Source: Alectoria sarmentosa (lineage: Eukaryota; Ascomycota; Lecanoromycetes; Lecanorales; Parmeliaceae). Taken from it: 64,000 nt of DNA. Under the pieces are notes generated by a model. The model made no database searches. It saw only the letters and a list, made by a program, of their open reading frames with translations, and was not told where the DNA came from. This document shows positions 1 through 12,085 of this stretch, one piece after another (the stretch's first letter is position 1; the number at the start of each line of letters is the position of its first letter). The position numbers were made by a program, and so were the translations under genes. The DNA is taken from NCBI GenBank assembly GCA_009733775.1, contig WOGZ01000061.1:1-64000 (forward strand). Direction: 5' to 3'.

Positions 1-2150
1 ACTTCTCGAAGATAATTAAATCGATGATTCGTTTTATAAAAAAAGATGTTATTTACGAATAATCACCCGCTTGTTAAAAAGTCTTTATTTAATTAAGAAT
101 TAACGTTATATTATAAGTTTTTATTTTGCGATATTTCGATAAATTCAAAAAAACAATTTTGAAAACGAATTTTTTCGATTATGTTAACGAAAAAATATTA
201 TCATAATATAATAATGAAAAAATATTATATTCAGTAATCTTTTATAATAAAAATCTGATTTCGATCGAATGCAATTATCAAATTTACGATAAAAAATTAT
301 TCGTTATTATTCGATATTTAAAACATTAACGATTTAAATTAAAATATATTAATATTTCGATTAAAATATTCACGAATTATAAAATTTTTATATATTTTAT
401 TAAAAAACGTAATTTAAATCGTTATTAAATTAAATATTTCGATATATTATTCGAATATAATATTAAAATCATTTATTATTCGAAATCATAAAATTTCAAG
501 ATTAATGCTTTTATTCGAATGATTAAATATAAATTTATTAATTTTACGAATAAACGATTTAAACAATAACATTAAATTATTTTTATATCGAATCGTTTAA
601 ATTTCGATGATATCGAGTTTGAAATTAATGTTATTAATGATTTTTTTTTTATAAAGTGTTTAAAGCGAATAAGATCGATAATGAATATAATAAAATATAT
701 AAAATAATCATTAATGATAAAAAGAAATTAAGAGATATCATATTTAATAAATATATTATCGCGAACGATATTTTTTATCACAAAGATCGCTTATAAATAT
801 TTAAATTAATATATATCGTTATTATTTAAAAAATACACGATTAATTTTCATATGATTATTTAAAAATCGTTTATATATATGAATTATTTAAGTGAGAGTA
901 TTATTAAAGAGATATAAAAATAATAATCGTTATATATGTTAATAATTATTACATTTATAAAAGAATCAAAGCTTTTAAATATCGTGAATATGATTTATTA
1001 CAATCACTTTCAATTTTATAAAAACGTTAATAAGACATTTTTATAAATTTTATCATCGATTTATTATTATTAAAAGATCATAACGTTATATAAATTATAA
1101 TTAATCGTTTAATTAAGAAGCGTTATTACGTATTATGCACGATGAAAAATGATAATATATTTACTAAAAGCATTATTGAAATGCTCATCAACGAAGTTTT
1201 TCGTATATACGAATTATTAACATTAATAGTATTCGATTGAGATTCACAATTTGTTATTATAATATAAAAATCTTTTTGCAAAAGACTCGATATTCAAATT
1301 AAATTATTTATGATTTTTCATTTTAAAACAGATGAATAAATGAAATGAAATAATTAAAACTTAAAACGTTATTTGCGTATTTATTATAATTATATGTAAG
1401 ACGATTAAGTTAAATGAATATTCATAATCGAATTTGCGGATAATAATAATGTTTTAACCTTTACGAATGTATCGCTTTTTTATGTAAATAAAGATTTTTA
1501 TTCTCGTATAAATTTTAGCTTTAATATTATTAATTATGTTATTATTCGAAAACGTCTTAATGTTGCAAAAATAAAGAATATTATTAATTATATATAAGAC
1601 GTTCTCGTTTATATACGCGACAATTTGAATAAAGCACAATTTGCGATGATCGAACAAGTTAATCATTATAAAAAAGATGTGACGTTTAAAAAAGACGATT
1701 TCGTCTTTTTTAATAATAAAAATATCGTTATTGATAAATCATTTAAAAAATTGAATAATAAAATGTTTGATTTATTTAAAGTTATATTCATTATTAATTC
1801 TTTTTATAAGTTGAAATTATTTAAAATTATGAGAATTTACAACGTCTTTTATTTTAAATTTTTAGATTTCGTTATTATTAATTCATTATTTGATCAAAAA
1901 AATTTATTTCTTAAAATTATTATCGTTAAAAATAAAAAGAAATGGGTAATTGAAAACATATTAAATTTAAAGAGATTATGAAATCGTTTTAAATATAAGG
2001 TTAAATAAGAAGACGTTGATAAAGATTTTAATTGATATAATATTAATGAAAATGAATTCAATAATGTAAAAAATGTAATGAAAAACTTTTATAAAAGATA
2101 TTCAAATAAGTTAAGATAAGAAAATTAAATATTATTCGATTGAATTAGCG
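1..2150 (+). mobile_element. Ty3/gypsy retrotransposon pol relic, RIP-degraded, 5' part outside window
   Basis: Reading the + strand with many stops, the order is RNase H, integrase, chromodomain. At 1-400 the translation follows the gypsy RT/RNase H connection and RNase H start (NYY-type, AFFSK-like and DKELL-like stretches are recognisable). At 1625-1980 an open segment matches the integrase C-terminal GPY/F-type region (AQFAMIEQVN, MRIYNVFY). At 1980-2110 a chromodomain-like YKVK...FYKRYSNK stretch follows with Trp codons turned into stops. The base composition is extremely AT-rich and remaining G/C lie mostly in CpG. No function is expected. The element's 5' LTR, gag and RT lie left of the window. 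Assignment to gypsy is from gene order and motifs; the family name cannot be given. Confidence 0.8.
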
Positions 2151-2878
2151 ATTGATTTATAAAAAAATCTCATTATTTATTTTTTCTTTTTTTTCTTTTT
2201 TTTTCATAATCGTCGTTATCATAAAAAACGATAACGATTATATATAGCTTTTGATTATTGTGTATATGTCTTCACGTCATTTTTCAATGACAAAATTGAT
2301 CGATGTCGACAATAATGATGTGTTAATTCAAGGTTTAAACGAACACGCGGCTCTTATTATTCACATTATAAACATCTTTCGAAGTTCTTTAACGTCGTTT
2401 TAAGATCTCGCTATCGTTATTGTTAATTTTATTCGATATTATATATATAATAACTTATAAAAAAAGATTATTTAGGGCATTATTAAAACATATATAAATT
2501 TTAAATAAGATTTAACGTTTGCGGCTCGATTCGATTCGAAAGATCTCGTTTAATCATATCATTTAATTTTTGCGATTCTTTCTTCGCTCGAAATATGAAA
2601 TATTAAATAATATTGAATATTTAAATGTTTTGACGGCGATTATAACGTTAATTTTTCATTAAATCACGTTATTTTTAAACGTTTAAAACGATAAAATATT
2701 ATAATATCGACGATGTTATAAACGAACTTTTTATAATATATTATTATCGTTATTATTATTAACTTTCTTTAATTGAAAATAATTATTAATTAAATGTTTT
2801 AAAGATATAAAATAAGTTATAAACACACTTTTTCGATTTTTATAATGTTGAAACATCGCTTTTTAAAAGAAAGAGATA
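2151..2878. other. AT-rich tract, no assignable gene
   Basis: This stretch lies downstream of the gypsy chromodomain and is probably its 3' untranslated part and LTR, but no matching second LTR is inside the window. It has pyrimidine-rich runs near 2180-2210. Nothing coding is seen. Confidence 0.4.
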
Positions 2879-3065
2879 ATGTTATAAGTGTATTTTATAT
2901 TCTTAATAAAGCTAACTTCTCTTTAACATTATATTTTTTTAATATTATTCGATTGAGTTTAGCGTGACTTATCAAAGGCATTTGTTTTTATATAAATGTT
3001 TTTTTTTTATATATATACTTTCTTCTCACTTAGTTGTTTTATTTAATACATTTATATAATATAAC
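2879..3065 (+). repeat. Probable degraded LTR, weakly similar to the LTR at 51795 and 57908
   Basis: It starts TGTTATAAG and holds ATTCGATTGAGTTTAGCG, which resembles the LTR core at 51833 (CGATCGAGTTTAGCGCGACT) and 57951. A CTCACTTAGTTG-like block follows at similar spacing. RIP has removed most information, so boundaries are approximate. It could be a solo LTR or the 5' LTR of the copia relic that follows. Confidence 0.35.
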
Positions 3066-5935
3066 TTTATGCTAATTTTAACAATCATTATAAAAAGTAT
3101 TAAAAAAACTTCAACACGAGATATTCGAAAAGCTTAATAAAATTCACATAAATTTAAAAAATTCGTTTAATATATCGTTTATCGATAAAGTTAAATATTA
3201 TATATTTTTTATCGATTAAATTATTTTTTAAATTTAATGTTTCACATTTTAACGCAAAAACGAGATTTATAAATTATTTCGTAATTAAAAGAATTAAATA
3301 AAACATTAATTTCGTTATAAAGTTAAAATCGTTCGTTTCGATAATAATATTAAATTTATAAATAAATAATTCAAAGATTATTTTAAAAACGTAAACGTTA
3401 TATTCGAATTAATTATGATTTACACATTTAAACAAAATGATTTTAACGAGATTTAAAATCGCATAATTATAAACGATGTACGAGTCATATTATTTGATTT
3501 CAAATTGTTACGTTATTTGTGATTCGAATTTTTACATATTAAGATATATCAAAAAAATAAAAGCTTTATCACACGCCTTCAAAATATCATATCATATAAA
3601 ACATAAATCGACGAAAAATCATTTCTCGAGTATATAAGAATTATCGAATGCGTTATATAAATTCACATATTTAAAGAAAAGCGTAAAAAGTTAAATAAAC
3701 GTAATAAAATATTATTTACTCGATTATAAAAAAACAAATATTTTTCGAATATAAAATTCAATTATAAATAAGATGAAACGAATATTGTATATAAATTTCG
3801 ATGAATTATAAATAATAACGTTAATTGTATTAAATATAAGTTATTAATTAATCGAGATCATAAATAACGATGTTATAAATATATTCGAATCAGAAAATAA
3901 CTTTATTAAGTATTCACATATATCATATAACGTTACGAATACATATACACACTTATTTGATTTTGAAAAAATTCAAAATATTCTCATTTTACGAATTTTC
4001 AACGAAGATCTCGAAGATATAAGAGAGAAAAATATAAACGTAAACGCATTCGACGAAAAAGATCACAAAGAAATATCTTTTAATAATTCAAAAACACACT
4101 TAGATTTAAATATCGATGCAATTTATATTATGCGATTAAAACGCATTTCAAAACTTTTTTAAAAAATTCAATTAAATAAAAAATGAAGCAATACGAAAAT
4201 GTGAATTTAAAAAGCAATTGCATATATCAAATGTAATAAAACTTTTAAATTTAAACGTTTATATTATAAATAAATTACTCTTAATTATAACGACTCAAAT
4301 TATTATAACTCTGAATCGAAATTCGATTTTATTGTTATCGTTCAATAAATAATCGAAATGAAAGATTGTTAAATCATAAAAAAAATCGATAATTGAAAGT
4401 CTTTAATCTACGAACAAGTTATAAATAATTTTTATATATATAAATAATAAGAGTTTATGAATAAGCAAATGCAATTTTTTATTATAATAAATATTTGAAA
4501 ACTTGTTTCGAGGACGAAAGATATATATGTTTTTATAAATAAATGAGTTTATAAAATCAAAAAAAAACTCGATAATTTCATTTTTTATAAATTTAAATGA
4601 GTAATACGAGATTTTAAATAAATTTATAATGTTAATTACGATTAAACATTCGCTTTAATAATAAAGTTTATGTCATTTAAGATATTATTTGCAATTATGA
4701 TTTATTACAATTTAAATTATAAACAAATAAATGTTATTATCGCATTTCTAAACTCATTTTTGAAAAAAACGATTTATATGAAATAACTTAATGAATATAA
4801 AAAGAATAAATACGACTTAATATATCTTTTAGTTAAAGCATTATATAATTTCAAACAATTATTACGCGAATAATATTTCACATTACGCGAATTTCTCGAA
4901 TTCAAAAACTTTAAACACATCGAATTCGATTATTCTTTTTTTGTTAATAAAATTATAAAGCTCATTATTAACATTTATGTGAATAATATTTAAATTTATA
5001 ATCTTAAAAGTTTTAAATATATTAAATAACTTAAATAAAACTTATATAAGCGATTCGTTATAATCGATCTCGATTTATTTATATATTATTTTAATATAAA
5101 AATATAAAAAAATCGTTTTAAGCGTATTATACGCATTATATAAATAATATATTTGAAAAAAATATTAACTTATTTCGAAATGATGGATTATATATTTATA
5201 TTTATATCGATAATAATCGATGCATTATTATAAAAAAAATTATTAATAAAATTAAATCGAAAGATATATTATAATATTAATTAATGATAAAATCGATTAT
5301 ATATTTTATAATATAAATTTGTCTCGATATATATTTTATCGTTATAATATTTTTTTATTATAATCAAAATTTAAATATTAAACATTATATAATCGTTAAA
5401 TGAGTGATTTGCTATTTAAAAAATATTATAAATCACGAAATTATTTATAAAACGGTTAATGAATTAAAAGATTATATAAATGTTAATTGAATCTCAAATT
5501 AAGAGATTCGTCGATCTTTTGAAATTTATATGTTTTTATTATACGATAATGCGATTAATTAAACGTTTAAACGATAATAATTAATCATTTTATTATTATA
5601 TGAGATTGAGTATATAACTTAAACTTAAGTTATAAAGAAAATAATATGATTAATACAATTATTATTAAAGCTGAATATCGACTTTAAATTGTTTATAAAG
5701 CTTATATTAATTAAAGCAGATAATTAAAAAGTTATTGCATTAATAAAGAATTCTCGTTTTCACTCGCGTATAAAGCATATTAATATATAATAACATTTCG
5801 TATAAAATTAAATTGAAATCGAAATCGTAAAATTCGAATAGATATTTATTAATAATATAACAGCAGATAAATTTACGAAGGCTTTTATAAACGATAAATT
5901 TGCGGCGTTTATACGTCAAATTGAATTCAGAAAAA
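3066..5935 (+). mobile_element. Ty1/copia retrotransposon pol relic, RIP-degraded
   Basis: The + strand translation, broken by stops, shows copia-order domains. An integrase C-terminal stretch lies near 3560-3850. An RT follows near 4720-5230, with the KALYNFKQ motif of copia RT and INIYVNNI in place of YVDDI (both Asp to Asn, a G-to-A signature). The RNase H end near 5600-5935 carries HSRIKHINI and ADKFTKAF. The AT-rich composition ends sharply at the element's coding end near 5935, where normal base composition resumes. LTRs could not be paired with confidence. Confidence 0.8.
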
Positions 5936-8464
5936 GTAATTATAAACTATAGTTTTGAATGTGAATTATGTGAAAGTGTTGAAAGAATAATATATGTAGT
6001 TCATCATTCGAACTGTGTGAAAGTGTTGGAATCAGCCAATCGAAAATCTGCATATGATCCATTATTCAGTATTAACAATATGTTAAAAACAGTGTGTTAG
6101 CATTACTTCAAGTGGCAATATACTAGCGTGTATTTGTCACAGGCGTCACATAGTATAAGTAGCCTACACTCCTACATAGTAGAATAATAAGTCAAGTTTA
6201 CTATCTTCACTTGAGACCACTACTGAATAGCCTCATTCTCCAATAAAAGGGCGGAGGCTGACATCATAACCCTGAACACGCTAGTAGATAGATCAACGGG
6301 TCAAATAATATCACGTTCAAAACGACAGAATGGCTTCGGGGGGGTGTAGCAGACCCAGTGCTGTCAAGAAAGGTAGCAATCTGAGGCGTCGAAATGCTTT
6401 TCGATCTTTGGCATCAATCTGGAGAAAAGAATCCTGTCGTTCGTGACTGGAAATGTTTATGAAGACCATGCATGGAAGAGCGAAAAGGCCTCCTCGAATT
6501 TCTGGCTTCTTGTCAAGGTTTTGATGCTTTGTACCGCTTGGAACACGACTTTTCCTGCCATCTCGCCCGCTGCAGGATCTCAGGCTCAGACGCATTCCCC
6601 TTAAAAATGTATAGGGAAGAGGCGGAAAGCCTCGGCATTAATAGGATCACTGTTGATATCTCTTTTCGGACCTTCTTGAGCTAGTGGTCAATCTAGTTGG
6701 GGTTTATTGACTCGGAGTTCCTGGGTTCTCTGAGTCTTGGAGGCAGATATGATAATAAGATGGTTGAGGAGCGACTGGGTCTCGGCGAGCGAAATGGATC
6801 CATCCCTTTTTCCCCTTCGCAATTAGGCTACCACAGTCGGACTTTTCAAGCCGAAATTCACCTGAGCAGGAGCGAGGCGAGGGTAGGTATTAGGGATTGT
6901 ACTCTTGGGGGGTGGTTCCCCCCCCCCCTTATTTCTCGAGCGCTGGACAGCGATCGAAATATGGGGACAAAAGAGGCTTGTTCTGACTACTCCAAGGGCG
7001 GTGAAACTGAATGGGAATTTCAGGTCCACGACGTGGCCTCGGCGATTAGTATTAGTACCATGTAGTGTAGCAGTGCGTATGCAGAGGCTCCCCTACCTCC
7101 TCTCATTAAACAATAAAAACAACTTCAAATCCCAATCCCATAACATGTGCATCTCCCTTCTCCATCCATCATGACGCCGAGATCGGTCTGCGGAGTAAGT
7201 GAAATCAGTCCAGACGAACCACATGCGCAGCATGCATGAGGCAGCAAGCATCGCTTCGCATAATTTCCGTCCGTGCAGCGGATGATGATATGTTACCCCC
7301 CCCCAAGTCCCTCGAGGATTGAACAGCACTGGACGCTGCAAGTTGAAAGCGCCTATGTTAGCATTTCAGACCGCTCGTGCGATGACGACGGTATCCATGT
7401 CGCAGAACGGAAGATGCCGTGGCCGTAGTGTAGGGGTTGCTAGAGGAGGTAGCTGCCCAGATAGAATAGTTTCCGAGTGTCGCAAGGGACAGTTAATGCT
7501 GGTTCTGAAGTTGAAGAGGCTTGGAGTCGCTGTGGGCCGGAGCCGGATGACAACATGAGGGAGGACGGGAGGTTGCGTCGTATCAGTAGTAGTGCTGCAA
7601 GCATGTAGACGTGGCTTTGGTATTTGAGAAAGTCTCCGATACGCTGACCGGAGCGGAGGCTGGACAGGAAGCAAAGTCTCAATAGTCCTTCCTTAAGCGC
7701 TCGCACGCGCTCAATCTACGAAATCTGTCCATGTAGATGTCAGCCTTTGGAACATCCAGATTGCCGACTCAGCTGATTGTAGAGCCTAAGACGTACTTAG
7801 GGGACAGTACTGGAAGAATCAAGTAAGCCTGCAATGCAACGTTGGCACCTGCGGCGGCTGGGAGTATATACTCATGAATCGGGGTGAGGTTCTCAAGGAT
7901 GGATTGGCCGAGGTGGCTGGCAGGGGGAAAGGGAACAGGAGGGTCTTTTTGCGGCTGAAGGCCGTCGATAGGATTCTTCTAGGCGAAGATACCGCTGGGG
8001 CAAAAGACAAGGGCGCCGAAGATGAGATGAGAAATAGAGTAAGTAGGGCCGGTCAGAGGAGAGAAGGGAAATTTTCGTCCGTTGTGGACCCTAGCTATGC
8101 TAGATTGACGGTCGTTAGGTCGAGAAGAATGTTGGCAGATTGCATGTGCGAGCTGATCTCGGGAGTTAGGGTCCCGAAGAGGCACTCATATAAATCGCGG
8201 CAGAGATTTGAAGTTGGGTAAAGGGCAAGTCTTGCTATCCTTGTATCCTGCACCCTTGGGATTTGAATATCACGGAGGACGTTGAGAGGAAGCCTGGGCG
8301 TACTACATGCAAGCACACCCAGTTAGCATCTGGAACGATACGTCCTATGTTTGACCTGGTGCTCGGCTTTCCACTGCTCTATCCTCATTATCAATTACGC
8401 CCTAGCTCGTAGATCTCTCTCAGTCTCTTCTCCGCTATCCTCTTCTCCAGTACTCTGTTGTCCA
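5936..8464. other. Intergenic or decayed region, no recognised gene
   Basis: Base composition is balanced. A near-repeat GTGAAAGTGTTGRAA occurs at about 5968 and 6017 and may mark the 3' end of the adjacent copia element. Between 7300 and 8320 the minus strand has several short open stretches (for example around 7830-8150) that may be exons of a decayed gene, but I recognise no family and cannot join them. An 11-base C run lies at 6918-6928. Confidence 0.4.
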
Positions 8465-10410
8465 TTATATCCTAATCTTCTTTCCGCGTCTCTCCCACAC
8501 CAACCTTGCCTTCTCCGGCCTCAGGATCTGCAACAACAAAACCATTCCGCTCTCTCTCTCAACCAACAGCGCAATCCTCCTCCTCGCCATCTCATCGTTC
8601 TCTCCCGGGTCCAATACAGGCTTGACCCTGGCCTCACGAAACAGTCCCGCCATGACAGCCACGAACTCTACTTGAGAGAATTTCCGGCCAGGGCAGCTGC
8701 GCAGGCCGCCCGACCAGGCGATGAACGGACTGGCTTTCTTGGGAAGGTCAAGGAAGGTTTCGCTTTGTAAGGAGTAAGACTCTGTTTCGGGTCCGTTTGA
8801 GGAGTGCAGAGTGTCTGTTGTCGAGCGGGTGTCAGGCATGATCCATCGCTTAGGCTCCCATTCGAGGGATCTGGGACCCCAGTGACGAGGGTGAGTTTGT
8901 AGGGCGGAGTAACTCGGGATTATCATTGTGTTGGCGGGAATCACAAAATTCTTGGTGTCTATCCTGAGCTCTTGAGGTGTAGTGGTAGATTTCACAATAG
9001 CAACAGGAGTATAAAGGCGGACAGTCTCATACTTGTTTCGTGTCATTATTTTGATGTTTGGAAAGACTGATGGGGAAGTTTCGGTGTAACTTACAAGGAC
9101 CGCTAGACAGCGCTTTAGACGTGGAAAGTCGTCGTGGAACGACCATTCGGCTTGCTCCTTGCTCCCCAAAACAAATTGCAATTCCTCCGCCATCCAATCT
9201 TGTATGTCTGGTCGAGTGGCGAGAAGTACAACAGCAAAGGTTAAAACATTAGCGGTGGTATCATGACCAGCGAAGTTGGAAACGAAGATGTTCCCGTAGA
9301 TTTCGGTCTCTGTCAAACCTGACTGTTCATTCTGGGGAGGCCTGCTTTCTTTCCTCCCTTCACTCGTATTCGCCACATCGGTCATTTCTTGAGATGCCCG
9401 AATGAGTGAAGTCATGAGGTTGTTGCTGACGCTACGGCTTTGCATTAAATTTTTCTTCTCCCCCTCGTATATTTCTGTCATATGGTTTTTGAATGTTACT
9501 GTTGCTTGGAATATCTTTCTCAATTTGCTAGGGAGCCAGGGTTTGGAGAGGTTTTGAGGGCCCAGAGCCATGAGAGGGATGCAGTTGTCGAGGATGAGCT
9601 TCAGGGAGTTCTGATAACTGCTCGAGTCGTTGTCGCCCATGTCTTCATCGGAGCCGCGAAATGGGTACGACTTGCCAAAGCCTGCGCTGGACAGAACATG
9701 AAGTGACAGTGTTCGAACATCATCAGCAACACTACTGATAGCCGGCTTGCTACTCCAGTACTCGAGCATTTCTGTCGCCTGACGGACGCTTTCTGACCAT
9801 ACAAGCACGTTGTTCTGCTCATTGAAGCAAGCAGCAGTGACTTTTCGGTGGCGCTGCCATTGCTGGCCTTCCGTCTACCGGAGCACCTTAGCGATACGTC
9901 AATGGAACTAAAAGGATGTAACTCACAGTGCCGAGGTTGGGCCCAAAAACATTCAACATGTCTTTGTTGTTAGCGTACATGTAAAGATTGCCGTCCGGCC
10001 TATGATAGAGCAAGCTTACCCAGCATCTCAATGGGCCTGACGAAGTCATCCCGCCGTTGGAAAACATCTGCTAAAGCCTCAGCGTTACATAGCTGAAGCC
10101 AATTCTTGCCCGGCGTGACAAAAACGAAGGCATCACCCAGTTCTTGATGGGCTCTGTATCGATCTTGAATTTCCCAGCCCCGCCAGTTGAACCTAGTGAA
10201 GCGACCCTTTCCGAATGGACTATATTTGAACCAGCGAATGAAATGCGTGTCGACGCTCATCCACAAAGGATTTCCTGAGTCGATAGGGAGGATCACAATC
10301 GACAAGCCCATCTTTCGAGCCTGGTTGTAATTGGAAGCAAGGCAGTACAGAGAGTAGAGTACCCATGCCGGTATCGGCAGCAGGATTAGTAGGAGAAGGT
10401 TGCCGATCAT
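8465..10410 (-). CDS. Cytochrome P450 monooxygenase, four exons, about 590 aa, intact
   Basis: This is a haem-thiolate monooxygenase, probably anchored in the ER and fed by a P450 reductase; the substrate is unknown. Exons on the minus strand are 10410-10020, 9961-9927, 9874-9095 and 9031-8465, with GT-AG introns of 58, 52 and 63 nt and one continuous frame. The N-terminus has a membrane anchor (IGNLLLLILLPIPAWVLYSL). Exon 2 joins to give NVFGPNLGT-TEGQQWQRHRK, the usual C-helix region. The I-helix is NFAGHDTTANVL, the K-helix ExxR is ETVRLYTP (formed only after splicing the 63-nt in-frame intron), and the haem loop is FIAWSGGLRSCPGRKF. The Met at 10410 was chosen over an upstream in-frame Met (10587) because it directly precedes the anchor. 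It neighbours an oxygenase relic and two further P450 loci, so a tailoring role is likely. Confidence 0.9.
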
Positions 10411-10960
10411 AATCACGGAGATATTGAAGGAGGTGTGAGTGCGTTGAAGAAAGAGGGGAGAATGATACTGCGCGGAGTGAGAATGACTGGAAAAGGAGAA
10501 CGCGTTGAAAGGAGGGTTCCAGGCAAGCTTACCTAAGCAAATAGGCAGATGATTGAACCCCTGTAGGTATGTAAGGTACTTATGCATTGAATCAACAACT
10601 CAACCTGGCGGCAAGAAAATATCTCATATCCCTAATTTTTGAAGCAGTCCGATCCGTCTGCTGCAGAAATCCCTTAATATCCAGCCATATGACCCCTTTC
10701 AAATCCTCAACTATTTAAGTAGTCGGACCCGTTTTCTGCAGGTATCTCCCCGTCCCTGACCAATGCACAGCGTGTATGCTCCTCGGAGCCTAGGAGCGGG
10801 AGGAATACGAGCATCCGCAATGTCTTCCCTTTCCAAAGACCCGAAAAGAAATACATATGAATGGAGCGCATGTCATGGGGGTTGTTGCGAATGGCGGGCT
10901 GCATATGCGGGAAGAGGGAAAGGCTGAGAAGCTGATGTCCCATCATGCTTTAGCCTGCGT
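10411..10960. other. Upstream region of the P450 at 8465-10410
   Basis: No gene is recognised. It lies between the P450 (transcribed leftwards) and the oxygenase relic (rightwards), so it probably held both promoters. No clear TATA or operator was identified. Confidence 0.4.
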
Positions 10961-11400
10961 TTGCCGCTGAATAGGATCATCAGCTGCACTGAGGATATTT
11001 TGAATATGCAACGTGCTTTTTGCCATCCTCCCAGTGTCCTTCGATGCGCTTCAGCTCTTGAAAGAGCTCTCGTTGATATCCTCACCTATGAGGCTTTTCC
11101 TTACTTTGAGTACGTAGAGTCCCCCCCCTTTTCAGGTGCTCACCAAGGCCCATCAGAACAATTCGAGCTTGCGAATGATGCACTTCCCTCAAGTTATCCC
11201 CGCTGCCGCCGTATCAGACCAGCAAAACCGCCTTTTTCCTGGGTTTGCACACAGCGTTACCTTCTCATCAAGCCCCGAAGTGCCATCTCTGCGGCCCCTC
11301 ACCCTGTGCATGGTGCTCATGCTTCTGATCGCCGTACTTCGATGGGCTCCCGCTTTTGATATGTCTCTTCACCCAGGAAATTGTTCGTAATATGTCTTTC
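10961..11400 (+). pseudogene. Relic of a 2-oxoglutarate/Fe(II) dioxygenase (isopenicillin-N-synthase-like)
   Basis: After a possible splice acceptor (pyrimidine tract then CAG at about 11136) the frame reads KAHQNNSSLRMMHFPQ, followed by FPGFAHSV. This matches the conserved region of non-haem dioxygenases, where a helix leads into LRLLHYP and then the AHTDFGT metal-binding turn. Here the His is kept but the Asp of the HxD motif is replaced and the sequence then loses similarity. No second metal-binding His or 2OG-binding Arg is visible. The domain is therefore truncated and almost certainly inactive. Its position beside P450s suggests it was once a tailoring enzyme of the same locus. The family call is by motif recall and is moderate. 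Confidence 0.5.
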
Positions 11401-12085
11401 GCCGATTACTCTCGCAATGGGACTGACAGATTCTGCCAACAGTAGGTTTTCTACTCGCGATCTCAGCCGTAAGTGAGCCCTGATATGGCGGCATTCGCCC
11501 TACTTTCGATGATTGACTAAGACACGCCTCACCGAAGTTCGGCTATGTTTACGCCAGGATGCGGGTCAAGTACGTCGTGGTATAGGAGCTAAGCTGCGTG
11601 GCACTTGAAGGGCCCATCTTTTCAAGATGGTATATTTGAGGAGCTAGAAATCACATTACTGGGTCTTCGGACGTGAGGATCAATATTTGGAAGAGTGAAG
11701 TCGAGGGACAGAGACTCCGAACATCACTGGTTGCTTGAGTTATAGACCTTTTGGGTGGCAATTAGTACGCCTAAAATTGTTCACTTATTGACTGGACGGA
11801 CAGTGAATGCAGATATCGCGCCACCATCAATGATACTACAGGCGAGAGAATAATTCCCTGAACCAAGTGTTGGCGTAATGTCCTGGATTTTAGGACCAGG
11901 GCAGGTGTCACGCTACATAAAACTCTTGGAAGATGGCCGTAGAGTACATCCGAAGCGAGCGCTCGCAAACAGTTATTGTGAGCTGGCTGTTTCTGAAGTA
12001 CAGATCATGACTTTGCAACATAACGAGTGAGGCTGAGAAGTTCAAATGCCAAATCCCTCCGATCAACCCACAGCAGTCAGCTCCT
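11401..12085. other. Gap between the oxygenase relic and the second P450
   Basis: No open frame with recognisable similarity is seen. It may contain further decayed dioxygenase sequence. Confidence 0.35.

Noticed and set aside
1..5935. Left island as mitochondrial DNA because of high AT
   Set aside because: It contains gypsy and copia pol relics with G-to-A changes at active sites and grades directly into nuclear intron-bearing genes.
6317..8316. Numerous 60-140 codon ORFs on both strands
   Set aside because: Overlapping frames on opposite strands, no domain, no conserved splice pattern; treated as chance frames.
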